From: Rotaria macrura
Lineage: Eukaryota > Rotifera > Eurotatoria > Philodinida > Philodinidae
Direction of reading: 5' to 3'
Assembly (NCBI GenBank): GCA_900239685.1
Contig: OENT01000392.1
Span: 1 to 64,000 of the forward strand
Length of the DNA stretch: 64,000 bases
Shown: positions 1-11,460 of the stretch, piece by piece
Numbering within the stretch: the first letter of the stretch is position 1
How the letters are laid out: every line of letters begins with the position of its first letter
Position numbers and translations under genes: made by a program
The notes under the pieces: generated by a model
Database searches by the model: none
What the model was told of the DNA's origin: nothing
The model's input: the letters and a program-made list of their open reading frames with translations, nothing else

Positions 1-1295
1 CTCTTGACTATCACACTAATTATTGGCATCTATTTGTTCTCTGCACTTGAATATAATGCCACCGGTGAAGTTTGTTCTTTTTTAAAGAGGAGGAACGGAT
101 TTTGAAACCACTTAGTCGGCTTTTTATCTTTCTTGTCTCAAGCATCAGATCCGAATGAAAAACCGCATAAATAACTATGCTTCGGCCTTGAAAAATTCAA
201 GTTAACCCAATAAAAATGACACCCGAATCTAGAATACAAACAATAATCCCTCCTTCACTCACACACGCATACATCGTTCAGATTTAGAAACAGACGCCGA
301 AAATGCCAGACTAAAACAAAGTTAAAACAGTAAAACCCAGACTCATAACTACAATCACACACTGTCGATCATATCTAGACCTATGGCTTCCCCAAAACTC
401 CAATGGTCACATCCATGCAAACACTATGAAGCCTCTCAAGATCCCTATTTCGTATCCATCATCTACATCTCCACCTGTATCCAGTTTCATAAATACTTTC
501 CTTCCACCTCTTTTGTATAAAAATAAGCTTGTATTGTTTTCTAACTTAATAACAGTGCTCAGATTGACATTTTCCACTCAGATTTATTCTGGGATTTTAT
601 TTCACTACTATGTATTTCCATTGATTGCTGAACCATTAATCGATTTTTGATGGACCAGAGTTTAAACTGAAGCTCCTCGTTGTAAAAGGCTACTTTTGTC
701 TTAGATAAAGTCTAGAAGTATCATTTATATGATAGATAACGCACTCTCAGTTTTTGACCAATCAAAGAAGGATAAATTGAATGGAAAATTTACCACAACA
801 CATTCATTGCTTGATAGTTCAGGATAACTACGCATGCGTCTCAAACCTTAATTATTTTTAGGTCCTCCACAAGAAACCCGAATTTTCAGGAAAAAAAGTC
901 CGAAATCGAGTTTTTATTGTAGGAAGATTTCCCGTCATCTTCTCTTTCAGAATGTGTATAGCCTTTTGAAAAACGGTTAAGTTTTGACTAACCTATTGAA
1001 GAAATACTTCCGTTACTAATATCGCATTTTTCGAGATAATTTCACACTTTTGGCAAACTTTTCGTTTTTTTTTTGTAGAATCATCCTTTCATTACCCACA
1101 CCCATACTCCTATACTTCGTTTAAAAATTAGATTTTTAACGTTTTGAATGAAAAATTTGTTGCTAAAACTTCAGAATTTTTTCCCAAAACTTGTGGTCTA
1201 AGCAGGAAAATTTAAGTAACTCCCGTTTGGATCGAGCTTTTTCCAATTCTTTTTGTAAGCGTTAGTGATGAAACATACTAACGCTAAACGAAGAT
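1..1295. other. Gene-free left edge
   Basis: No open reading frame here has family resemblance, splice-supported extension or a usable start. The 74-codon frame at 426-650 is low-complexity and looks random. A short hairpin (arms 1258-1265 and 1278-1285, 12-base loop) lies just before the tRNA-like sequence. I see nothing else that I can support. Confidence 0.5.
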
Positions 1296-1373
1296 TAAGA
1301 TGCTCTTCCAGTCTAACTGGCCAGAACATCTTTTCGGATAACAGAAGGTGTGGGTTTGAGTCCCACCATGTTT
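1296..1373 (+). tRNA. tRNA-like sequence: decayed tRNA or tRNA-derived SINE head
   Basis: A 78-nt stretch folds roughly like a tRNA. The T arm is clean: a five-pair GTGGG/CCCAC stem around a seven-base TTTGAGT loop, which is the internal B box with one change from the TTCGANT consensus. A five-pair CTTTT/AGAAG stem with an eight-base loop sits where the anticodon arm should be. A weak D arm overlaps an A-box-like segment (AGTCTAACTGG). The outer ends pair at about five of seven positions. The oversized anticodon loop, long D loop and acceptor mismatches argue against a working tRNA. A pseudogene or the head of a tRNA-derived SINE is more likely. I cannot name an amino acid. Confidence 0.3.
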
Positions 1374-2705
1374 ATTTTTTTTCTTTCAGTCACATAGCAT
1401 CAGTAATACTGCTAATTTCCTCCACTCTACACATATGAGAACTAACATTTCTTTTTATTTTAAAGGTGTCAATGAGAGCTAACTTTTGATTGGATATATT
1501 TTCGATACTTGATTCCTAGACGGAGAAAAGTTCGATTTACTGCCTTTTTCAGGTCTGCTTTGGAAGTCTTGCCTACTGGAATGCTTATAAAAAATTAATA
1601 GAAGCGAACTTTGAAATTCTGTCCGATGAAAAGTTCTATATGGAGGTGAGCTTCGATTTAAAATGGACGTGACCTCTATAACTCTCATAATTATAAAGTT
1701 ATTTCGATCCTTGGGCAGCTATAAAACAAGTCGAAAGTCAGTTTAGTAAGGTATACATGGCTGAAATTTTTATCACAGACGTTTCTCACTAAGATCATTC
1801 ATTCCTGAAAGTTTCAACCCAGAAACCTACACTTCGAAGGGGCAATTCGATTCTGAGAATACAGGGGCTTAAATTCATGCTCATAGTCAATTAGCTCATT
1901 CAAAATATGATGTTTAAAAACGGATAGCTCTCGAAAATCTACTAAATCTCTGATTTTCAAGAAATACATGATCTGCATCTTTTCTGTTTCTATTCGCACA
2001 GTTTTGAGAGATCTTCTCTACCTTATCATCCTTGTTTTGACGCCCTTGATGGACTTTCGCTGGCACATTAATCAATGTACACCGCTATCATTCTTAATTT
2101 AAACATATCATACTATATACAACGATTTAGTCAATGTCAAAACACATACAGGATGATACAATCGTCTTGGTCATTCTTACAAAAATCTGCTAGTGCTTTC
2201 TTTTCAAAAATCTAAAGATAATCATAATTACATTTCTAATCTCTTCTTACTAGAATAATATTAACCTAAGTTTTCAGCTTTCTAGTCATTCGTGTTGGGG
2301 ATAGTGGATGTGTATAGGTCTGTATGATAGAGAAATTGTGTTCCCTATCCCAAAAAAGTCAAAAAGTCTTATTAAAAAAAGCGTGTAGAATAATTAATTT
2401 TCATTATTAGCTCAATAACAAACAACAGTATATTTTATGTTTTCATAAGCTGTTAGTATTTTTTGCAGACTGAATATTGCTATTACAAATGTTAATTTCC
2501 CGTACCATAGAAGAAATTTAATGTAGACATTCATCCCCCTTGATGGTACTATTAAATTTCACATATAGAGAGAGGATCACATCGGATTGTGTCCAGCACA
2601 AATGTTCATCGAGGTAGAAACATTCTTCAAAGGAATTCTAGACCTAAATGCTACTTTTTTTTTATTAAAGGCAGTATTGGAAACTAGTTTTTATATTAGT
2701 ATTTA

Positions 2706-3051
2706 CCCAGGTCGAACAAGAACGGTCGTAAACGACCGTATACGGTGAAATACGGCAAAATACATGGTCCAGTATTACAATCGTATATCTCCGTGTCGTA
2801 TACGGGGAAATACGACGATATACGGAGAGTAAAACGATCGTTTACGGTCCTCGTATACAAAATCCGTAAACGGCTTCCATTTTCTACCATATTCCTCCAT
2901 ATACGATAGTATTTGTCCGTATACGACAAGGCGATATACGACCGGTAATACTGGACCATGTAAAACGCTATAATACGACCGTTTACGATCGTGTGAGGAG
3001 CATATACGGTCGTTTACAGTCGTATACAAAGTCCGTAATCGTCGACCTGGG
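2706..3051. mobile_element. MITE/foldback element with TA flanks and internal palindromic repeats
   Basis: The segment begins CCCAGGTCGA and ends TCGACCTGGG, a 10-bp perfect terminal inverted repeat. TA stands on both sides (2704-2705 and 3052-3053), as expected of a Tc1/mariner-type target duplication. A second, longer inverted pair lies inside (CATGGTCCAGTATTA near 2763, its complement near 2946). The rest is a dense field of CGTATACGG-like motifs on both strands. There is no coding capacity; open frames here are by-products of the repeat. It is probably a non-autonomous DNA transposon. The family is inferred from the TA flank alone. Confidence 0.65.
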
Positions 3052-4312
3052 TACCTGTATATTGAAATAAAACGTTTATGAAAACTACGCATTCTGCAGT
3101 ATACTCGTTACTTTTTTCAAATAAAAGATCATAGTAAACTCGTTAGGATTCTACAGTTAGGTACCTTTTAATGACAAATTTTACGTTGAAGGTCGTGTCA
3201 CTGGAGCTCTAAATAGCTTTATCGTGAGACTTTTAAATCTAAAACTGGCTCAATGGAATCTGGAAGTAGCTTTGAGTGGTTGAGAAAATGGTGCACATAT
3301 AAACAGCACTAAAGATTTAATATGAGGTCTCTTCTATAGTACCCATCCTGATCGAACCATGATCTTTTATGGTGCAACTCTGTGGGAAAACGTTTTCTCA
3401 AGATTTGAATAAGCCATTAGTCTTACATACACAAGCAGTTGATATCTTTTAAATCTAGCTGACTCAAATCAACCAATTTTAAAGAGTTCGAATCGAGCCA
3501 GCCTCAACTCAGATTTAAAATCAGAAGATCAGAGACAATTTCTTACATCAATAGCTATTAGAATGACTACATTTAACGGACAAGCCACAGAGACATCTGC
3601 CTAAAACAATAATGAAGCGTAAACATCCATCGCATAATGAAACTATGTGTATTTATAAATACAAAAGTTAGCTAATTAGTTCATATCTATCGAAAATTAA
3701 GTATTTAATGAGACGATGTGAAGATCAAGAATTGACAATTTTCCTTTTTAAAATTCCTCAAATTTAAAAAAATATACAGCTACTGGTATCAGTTTATTTA
3801 TGGACCATACGTATAGAATTTTTCCCCTAAATATAATTTTGCTACTAAGTAACTATCCTTCATTGACATTAATTTATCTATTTCATATTAGTTTTAATCT
3901 CTTTCAATTTGTGATAAAAGTTACAATCAAATCACCTTTATAAGTCGTCTGTTCAAAACTTTTGTTTCCATAAGTTCCGATGAACCGAAAGCAGCCCACA
4001 GTGGATATTTGAGTTTCGGTTAATTTAAACACAAGGGGGTACAGTAGATTTCTGACTTGTGATTTCTGGTTAATCTGAATAGAAGGGGGTAGGTAGATTT
4101 CTGGTTTCTGGTTTCACTGGACTTAGTGAGCTTCTTTTCAGCTCCTACCACCTTTTGAATCATGATTTTTAAAATTACTTAATCATTATAAACTACATCG
4201 AAAATTTTATAGACTTTTCTCATTCCGAGGAATTTCAGAATTTTTTTTTCATAAAATTATTGAAATTTTGACATCCAAGTATTAAAAACTGGTACCAATT
4301 TAACATTTGCCA
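3052..4312. other. Intergenic, with a short imperfect tandem duplication
   Basis: No gene seen. At about 4017-4120 a unit of roughly 50-55 bp is repeated imperfectly in tandem. Both copies carry GGTTAAT, then AAGGGGGTA, then GTAGATTTCTG. The region lies directly downstream of the SF3B2-like gene. I looked here for the missing SF3B2 C-terminal exon and found none. Confidence 0.4.
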
Positions 4313-6358
4313 CTATATGAGTTCATCAGGATTAAGTGCAATATCAATACCACCAGTTGTATCCGATCGAGTTGTTGGTGATTGACCCATTTGATCTTTT
4401 CGTATTGCTTGAAAATCATAAACACGATTTGTTGATAGTAATGATGATTGTCCAATGCCAAGATTTTTCTCAGGTAAAACAGTATAAAGTGCAGGCGTTG
4501 CGTCACCATCGAATTCAGCATGGAACCGAGATTTACGTAACTCGAACTCCTGTGGTGTTTCGGTACCAAGTATTGATGATTGTGTACCGCTTGGTGTAAC
4601 GAAACCTTCGCTACCATGTGGTGTTTGAAATCCACCTGCATGTATGTTTTGTTCCTGCTCTGATCCTGCATGGTGATGATGATGTACATAATGATGAACA
4701 TGTTCAGCTGCTGTCGGTGCTGCTGTTTGTCCTTCGGTAGCTGATTCACCATCAAGACCCGTATCGTCCGTTGTTTCTTCTTCATCTGATGAACAAACGG
4801 CTTCTTTCTCTTGTTCTTCTTCTTCGATTTCTCCCCAATAGTTTTTGTCAATGTGTTCTTCTTCAGTCATACTACGAATGTAAGCAAATTGATTCGTACC
4901 GAATACATCACCATACAATGGTCGTCCCTGCTCGTCAACAGGTGGCTTACCCCAGCCACCACTATGATAACCAAATTGACAACCTTCTGGAATAGGTGCA
5001 TTGAGACCCGGTATTTTCAAATTCGGATAACTTGGTGGTGGTCCATAGCGTTGCATAGCAATTAACCATGGTGGTGGATATTTATCAGCTGTTAGTCCAA
5101 CTGGTATGCCGAGTGCAACACGAAGTTCTTCACTGAGAAAACCTGGTTTTTTGTCTTTTAAACGTGTTTCATTTTCTTTTCCTTCATAATATAAATCTCC
5201 ATGAATGAACATGCGCTGTTTTGTTTGCCAACGAAAAAACGCATCATGCAATTTTTGATAATCAATATCGATTTTTCCTGATTTCGGACGAACTTTTTCA
5301 CGCAGTTTTTGTTTCAATGTTTTATTTTGTTCCTTTTTTTGTAATGCTTCGCGCATTTCCATAATACCAGTACGACGAATAAAATCCGGTAATTGAAACG
5401 GCGGCTTTTCAATACCACGTTTACCTTGTAAATATTTACGTTTTGCACACCAATGTCGTGGTACTGGAACTGTATTACGTGTAGCTTTAAGATGAACGAG
5501 TAATTTTGGATCTTTTGCTGTAACATCAAACATTTCGACGACATCAGGTCGAATAACAAGTTGTTTTAATTGAGCAACACTAAGACGTGTTTCATGTTTC
5601 ATTCGTTTTTTCGATTTCTTTTTATTTTGTTCTTCGTCATCGGAATCTTTTTTCTTTTTATCATAATTCATTGCTTCTTTTTCATCATCTTCATCATTTT
5701 CATCCAAATTTGTTTTATCACGTGGTAAAAGAAGTTTTGGCGCAAGAACGTTTTTACCATACTTATTATAGACATATTCACTATCATCATCGATGTTTTG
5801 ATCTAATTTAAAGTTCTCGAAAACTTTAACAAAATATGGATAATAAGCATCGCTTAGTTTTAGAGGAATATCTTCTGGAACATAATCGACTTCAACACCA
5901 GTCGCATGATTACTTTCTTCATCATCGGAATCCGATGTAGTTCTCTTTTTCTTATCATTATTTTCTCTATTTTCGTTTTTTGATATTATAGATGATGGTG
6001 TTGCTGCTGGCTTGGATTTATTCTTAGCTTGACGACTTCGTCGTCGTTTTTCGATATCCATTTTTGCTTTTCGTGTTAGGTTATCTTCTGTTATTGTATC
6101 TTCATCGGATTCATCATTATAATTATCGTTTTGTTCAATACCCGAATCAGTTTGACGGCCAGCACTATGTAACTTTGTTACACGATCTTCTTCATGTTGA
6201 TTATCGCGAAATTTCAAGACGTGTTCCATGGTCGATGGAAGACGAACATCATCGCTACTTGGCATGGCCATGAAAGGTGGAGGACCACCACTGAAATTTC
6301 GACCGGGAAGAGACCAATCGAACGGTGGCAAATTATTATTCGACGAAGGTGGTGGTGG
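4313..6358 (-). CDS. SF3B2: Splicing factor 3B subunit 2-like protein (SAP145), single long exon
   Basis: SF3B2 is a subunit of the SF3b complex of the U2 snRNP and helps anchor it near the branch point. The frame runs uninterrupted for about 680 codons. Counting from the TTG at 6331, residues 65-245 are acidic/lysine-rich. Residues 250-380 match the DUF382 core (RPDVVEMFDVTAKDPKLLVH, then PRHWCAKRKYLQGKRGIEKP), and 402-460 the PSP proline-rich domain (PPPWLIAMQRYGPPPSYPN). The family's LxTVLPEK motif is near the C-terminus. The frame opens upstream to a possible acceptor at 6359-6360 without an ATG; the first in-frame ATG is at 6271. Either a 5' exon is missing or translation starts at 6271. 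The protein stops at PDELI, where human SF3B2 continues for roughly 60 residues. No AATAAA is obvious just downstream. Confidence 0.88.
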   Translation of the reverse strand, partial: PPPPSSNNNLPPFDWSLPGRNFSGGPPPFMAMPSSDDVRLPSTMEHVLKFRDNQHEEDRVTKLHSAGRQTDSGIEQNDNYNDESDEDTITEDNLTRKAKMDIEKRRRSRQAKNKSKPAATPSSIISKNENRENNDKKKRTTSDSDDEESNHATGVEVDYVPEDIPLKLSDAYYPYFVKVFENFKLDQNIDDDSEYVYNKYGKNVLAPKLLLPRDKTNLDENDEDDEKEAMNYDKKKKDSDDEEQNKKKSKKRMKHETRLSVAQLKQLVIRPDVVEMFDVTAKDPKLLVHLKATRNTVPVPRHWCAKRKYLQGKRGIEKPPFQLPDFIRRTGIMEMREALQKKEQNKTLKQKLREKVRPKSGKIDIDYQKLHDAFFRWQTKQRMFIHGDLYYEGKENETRLKDKKPGFLSEELRVALGIPVGLTADKYPPPWLIAMQRYGPPPSYPNLKIPGLNAPIPEGCQFGYHSGGWGKPPVDEQGRPLYGDVFGTNQFAYIRSMTEEEHIDKNYWGEIEEEEQEKEAVCSSDEEETTDDTGLDGESATEGQTAAPTAAEHVHHYVHHHHHAGSEQEQNIHAGGFQTPHGSEGFVTPSGTQSSILGTETPQEFELRKSRFHAEFDGDATPALYTVLPEKNLGIGQSSLLSTNRVYDFQAIRKDQMGQSPTTRSDTTGGIDIALNPDELI

Positions 6359-6620
6359 CTGTTGATATGATATTCTTTTGTCTCTTCTTTTGTTTTCTTT
6401 CTAATAATCTCTTGGTATGTTTTAATAAGCGACTTTTCTCTATGTTGTATGGTGCGTTATATCTTGTTATCGCCCTTACACATATGGTGCACAAGCAGCG
6501 ATAAGCAATGAATGTTTGCCTAGTGTGTAGACAGAATGAAAAAAGGAGCGAATGAACAACTAAAGAGATTCCTGCTACTGGTGGCATCTTTATTGTATGA
6601 ACAGAACGATAAACTAGCAC

Positions 6621-7174
6621 GTATAAGAAAGGAAATTATGTCGTGCCCTGCACGACAACAATTAAAGTCGCTTATTTCAACTTACCAAGAGGTAAATGAT
6701 CAACTCTGATCACATACATGTTGCGATGACGAAAATGTGCGGGTTGGTGGCAATATCGACCTGCCAGAGCAACATTTTCTAAAGAAGTAAAAAGAAATGT
6801 ATTTTTTCTGTATGTTGAGGCGAGGCAAAAGCGAACTCTGCGTCATGAAAATAATTTAACCGAAAATTGATAAAATAACAGCTAGCTTTTGTCCAACTGG
6901 TGGCGAAGGAGAAGATTGTGAAGTATAATGTAATGGAACGAACTTAAATTATCATATTTAAGGAAAGAAAAACGTACGGTATAATACGTACTTACAGGAA
7001 ACACTGCATGTTGTAGTATTATTACAGGAACTTCACATGAACGAAATTGAATACATGGATGATTCACAAATTACACTTTTGAATGGAAACATCACATGTA
7101 ACATGAACACTTGGTTTGATGGTGATTCAATAACTATTATTAAGAAAAACGATGAAATCACTTATAGTGCTATG
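6621..7174. other. Intergenic, possible 5' region of the SF3B2-like gene
   Basis: No convincing exon with the proline-rich or SAP-like N-terminus of SF3B2 was found here on the minus strand. Short open frames have no family character. Confidence 0.35.
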
Positions 7175-7182
7175 ATCTAGAT

Positions 7183-8535
7183 CAGAGCTGGCAGCAGGCC
7201 ACTTTTTTCCGGTCCTACCTGACCTGGTGCGCGGCCTGCTACGACAGAGCCTGACCTGCCTGGGGCCTGGCCTGCAGGCCAAGCCAGGCATACACGACAC
7301 CAAAAGAAAATAGATGCCTTTTTTATAAAACGTATCCATTCGGTTCAGTATTTAGTCATCATGTTGAAGATTAATTTGGCTGTTCATTTCTGTTTCTAAG
7401 GAAATTTCCTTTCCTGAGCCGAAATTTTCAAATTTTTCATTTCTTGTTTTCTTATGCTGTATATGTGCTTTAAAATGTACTCTATCTATTGATGATGTTT
7501 TGAGAATTCAATTATTACGTTACAGTGAAAAAATCGAAAATATAAATCGATTACCGTAGAGGTATAGGACGTTTTTCTTTCTTTCGTGGTTTTCTCGAAC
7601 CTGGTTATTAAGTAAAAATTGACAAAATTGCTCCGTTTCTCAGGCATGATATATTCGACTAAGCTGAAATTTTTTCTACAAGCATCAAATAGTGTTACTA
7701 GTATTAATTTGTTTTTATTAAAAAATATTCTTGCGCTGAACTTTGACAGGTCTTACGAAGAAAGCACTATTCAAACAACTTTTTTATTTAAGGGGATGAG
7801 GGAGAAAGAATTCAAAGTGATAGGCACCCTAAAGTGCTTCTAGTGTCTGTGAAACATTTTCAGCTCTATCAAACATACAGTAGCTGAGAAGCTGGGCGAT
7901 TAGGGAGGCAATTTTTAGTTCTTGTGAACCCGATTATTTCTTTGAAGAAGCATTTTGGAAGCGTGAGCTTATGAAAACGTGTAATCGATTGATCCAGATC
8001 TATCTACTCGGAAAGTTTCAAACATTTTTGATGAGCCACTCTTAAAATTTGCTGCAAATGGAAAGGCATACCCTTAATCACACGAATTTAAAAAGTGTGT
8101 CCTATAGATTAGAAAATAAAAAGAACTGTGAATTAACACCAATAACACTTCACAAAACAAACAACCACTATTAGACAACTTCAATAGGTGAGGTCATTTT
8201 CCATATTTAAAACAAATCTAAACAAAATCAACTGAATTGACTGTCAGTTTTTACTTAATTCATCGTATTTTCGCTAATAAAAGGTGAAAATTCAATGATT
8301 ACTTTGTGTTCGTTTTTATTTCAGTCTTTTTCATTGTGTCTTTCGCGATAATCGTTGGAGTAAATCCAGTTCGATCAGGATTTTCTTTCTGTTTTCTTAA
8401 TAGTGTAAGTTGGATTATTGCGACATTTAGTATAACATTAAGCAGATCAAATCATTCTAAGTCAATTTTGAGCAGGCTAAACAGTTCAGACCGACGTGGT
8501 CTGGTCACCATCGGCCTGGCCTGTTGGCAGCTCTG
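7183..8535. mobile_element. Non-autonomous hAT-type DNA transposon
   Basis: The left end reads CAGAGCTGGCAGCAGGCCA and the reverse complement of the right end reads CAGAGCTGCCAACAGGCCA: 17 of 19 bases match. CAGAG fits the YAGRG start typical of hAT termini. The flanks carry an identical 8-bp duplication, ATCTAGAT, at 7175-7182 and 8536-8543, also the hAT length. The first 100 bp are GC-rich with short nested GGCC/CCTGGCC palindromes. The 1353-bp interior has no frame resembling an hAT transposase, so it is a deletion derivative or MITE-like copy. The intact duplication and good TIRs suggest a fairly recent insertion. Confidence 0.85.
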
Positions 8536-8544
8536 ATCTAGATA

Positions 8545-8600
8545 GGGGTGCAAGAAACCCGAAGCCTTCGGGTTTGGTACAGAAATATTTTGGATTTTTC
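8545..8600. repeat. Short hairpin beside the hAT insertion
   Basis: Just right of the hAT target duplication is a GC-rich hairpin, AACCCGAAGCCTTCGGGTT, near 8559-8577, preceded by TAGGGGTG. The latter also resembles a hAT terminus, but I found no partner end in the window. Only the hairpin is seen; anything further is speculation. Confidence 0.3.
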
Positions 8601-8739
8601 CTCGATTGAAATTTGAATCAGGGTTTCGTATCAAATTACCCAAAGATGATGGAGGGTTTTTAAGATAAACGCTCAGACGCTTGAAAAAAACTGAAGTTTC
8701 ATAAATTGTTTTGAAATGGTTCGGATTTTATAAAGATTT

Positions 8740-11460
8740 AGGTTCGAGATTTGCATTTGAGTCATAGACCTACAAAAGGAATTCGATGCGTAGCTCTGTG
8801 GTCGAGATTCTTGTGGGGTTTAGATTTCACATATGGAGTTGGCATTATGGTTCAGTATCATTCTAACACGTCTACAGAACTGACGTCATGCTTAATTGGA
8901 AGCAAATCAAAAATCTGCACTGAGCCAAGTGAAATATACAACCTCTTGGAAATAGATCCAAACCGTATCCAAAACTGGAAACCAATTAAAAAACCGAGTT
9001 TAAATACAAAAGATTTGGTGACAGATACAGATTCCAAATATATTCAAGATTTTATGCACTCCTACATCCAGATAGTCGAATAGCCTTTGTTAAAATTTTA
9101 TCAAATCAAATTCCAACCGTTATCGTTAGTGTTCATGCTTTTGCACCAATTACTAAATAATGCGAGTTTTCCCGAGGATTACATCTATGCATATCATCAG
9201 CAGAATGGATGATGATGGTATTACAGTTGAAATTTGAAGATGGGCGTTTCCAATCTTAGTTGAATGATATGTACGCATTGTTAATTTGGCAAAATTCCAA
9301 GGTCGTTTCCAGAATGGTTTTCTTACTGCTTTACTTATATTATTAAATTAATGTGAAAACTTCGGACTTATGTCCGAGAGTTATGTGTACTTCAAAAAGT
9401 GAATGAGACAAATCAGTCATTCTAGAATGTGTGTACGGAAGAAGTATCTTGGTAAACCTTTTTGGGAAACCCAAAAACTAGTGGTCAACTGAGACACATC
9501 GAGGCATTTGGTTTCTGGATGCCGTTTTTGTGAATTTTCAGACCTTTTTCAGGTGATGTTTTGTTAGAAAGCTACGATTTGGTTCAAAACTAATATCAGA
9601 TTCGGAGTCAACGTTAAAGACTGAGTCGATTTATATACGTTGAGAATAATTCTGAGAAAATAGTTTTTTTTTAAACATCCCTGTACCCCACTTCAAGGAT
9701 GGTTTGGTCAATAATGACAATTTTTGCGATAACTCAGCCATTTCTTGCTGGATTCTTCTCATCTTCGAGCTCAACCGAGATATTCATGAGACAATTGTTT
9801 TCACAAAATTTCAGCTTAATCGAATGTATTTATAAAGAGTTATCGTGTAAACGGCCGGCCGGACACACTGACCGATTCTAGAGTGTACTCACTTTTTGAG
9901 TACACAAAAAGATGTTAATTATAATATACGAATGAAAAATTTTGGACTTGAACTATTAATGAATTTTGATTATAAAATGCTATCTAAAATTTTAAGTTTA
10001 CGTCTGAGAAAAGTCATGCATAACATTATTTACGACAACCAAGCTTGTAGTGTACTTGGTGGAACAATTCATGATAATGTTCATATGATTCGTTCAATTA
10101 TTGAATATTATTCAAGAAGCCGTAAACCATTTCGTATAGGGCAAAGGGAACTAAGAAAGAGTGTTCGATCGAATTAATCATGATTAGCTTTTGGAAGCAT
10201 TCAAGTATCTCGACTGTGGAATAAATTTTATTGATTGGGTCAATTTATTGTTTAAAAATGCAACGTTTAAGATTAAAATAAAAAAAAACATTATTGCAGA
10301 CATGATTCCTTGTAAAACTGGGGTCGTAAAGGTTGTTGATATCGCGTAATTTATTTAGAACCTTACTTTGCACAGCATCAGACGAAATAATTCCTGTTAT
10401 TATTAAATCAATATTTAGTGATGATATTAACAATGTTATGATTAAACTATCTAGTCATGTTGATGCTCTTAGCACCATTAATTTTAATTCTGAAGATGAA
10501 TGCACAAAAAAACACGTGTCAATGATGCAATAAAGCATTTGGTGGTAGAACAAATGAAGATAAAACTCTAACGTGCTGGTATTCTAACTGATTATAGCCA
10601 CTTTCATTTCAATCAAAAGGGTACCAAAATTAATGTTACTTCCTTGGTGTATCAATTGATTAAAAAGGAAAAATTTCATCTTCAAAATTAATTAGCATCG
10701 TAACAAATGTGAGAAGATAAATTGGCATGTGGCCGAGTATTAAATCATCATTACTTGAACGTTCAGTGGTTCTGAGGGTTTTCATATGTAAATGACTCAT
10801 TTATATTGTTTCATTAATCCCAGTATCAATCAAAATGATTGATCATTTATGATAAAAATCAATAATTATTGTTAAATCAAAAGTAAATTTCTGTTAAATT
10901 CAAAAAACTGTGTATAGGAAAGAGAGGTGATGGTATTTTCGGCATAATATACCTCAATACAATCATTAATTCATTTCGGATTAAATATGACTTGAAATTA
11001 ATTGCCTGCGTATCACAATTATGGAAGCTCTAAACGTACCAATATAGTTGTCCCAAATGACGTGCTTATGCACCATGGACTTTGATCCATCGTAGTATCA
11101 TTTTTTGACGACAGAATGTCCTTTTACGTTACTGTTACATTTCAAACCGGTAAATGACTTATGCAAGATCGTTACACATTAATCAACAATTGTGAACAAA
11201 CTGTATATTGGTGTTGGATATATCTTCGTTTAATCCAACAATCTGGTTGTTATGAACGAGTCACTCATCAAAACAAGTGTCCATTTTATTTCATATTATT
11301 TACAATTGTGGGTTATCTAGATCTTGCAGCTGTATTTTGGTACTAAATGAAAAATGATGGAATCCATACATGTACACGATTAGGTAGAAATAACGAAGGA
11401 AAAATAAGCTATTATTATGAATTACCAGCAATGGTATTCATTCAGAAAACAGTAAATACG
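8740..11460 (+). mobile_element. Decayed non-LTR retrotransposon (LINE) with endonuclease and RT remnants
   Basis: Fragments in shifting frames line up in LINE order. Around 9010-9155, in a frame different from the longest open one, is an endonuclease-like stretch (DSRIAFVKILSNQ then VIVSVHAFAPITK). At 9930-10130 is the reverse transcriptase fingers/palm entry (NFDYKMLSKILSLRL, then NIIYDNQACSV). After a frameshift near 10140-10165 comes the motif normally written FDRINHD, then GINFIDWVNLLFKN and ADMIPCKTGV up to about 10330. At 10330-10530 there is a poorly preserved region with SSHVDA, possibly the degraded YADD box. Stops and frameshifts are frequent, so it is not functional. The style is L1/Tx1-like, but I would not assign a clade. 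Ends and any target duplication are not visible. Confidence 0.7.

Noticed and set aside
2696-3092. Two overlapping minus-strand frames of 87 and 105 codons
   Set aside because: They are translations of the CGTATACGG repeat field inside the MITE (Tyr/Arg-rich pseudo-repeats), not genes.
4300-5811. Several 70-180-codon frames inside the SF3B2-like gene
   Set aside because: They are shadow frames of the long conserved coding strand with no independent family resemblance.
7127-7339. GC-rich minus frame at the left end of the hAT element
   Set aside because: It spans the transposon terminus and its GGCC palindromes; no start context or family match.
8541-8600. Second hAT terminus (TAGGGGTGCAAG...) directly beside the first element
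   Set aside because: No matching inverted end or target duplication was found in the window.
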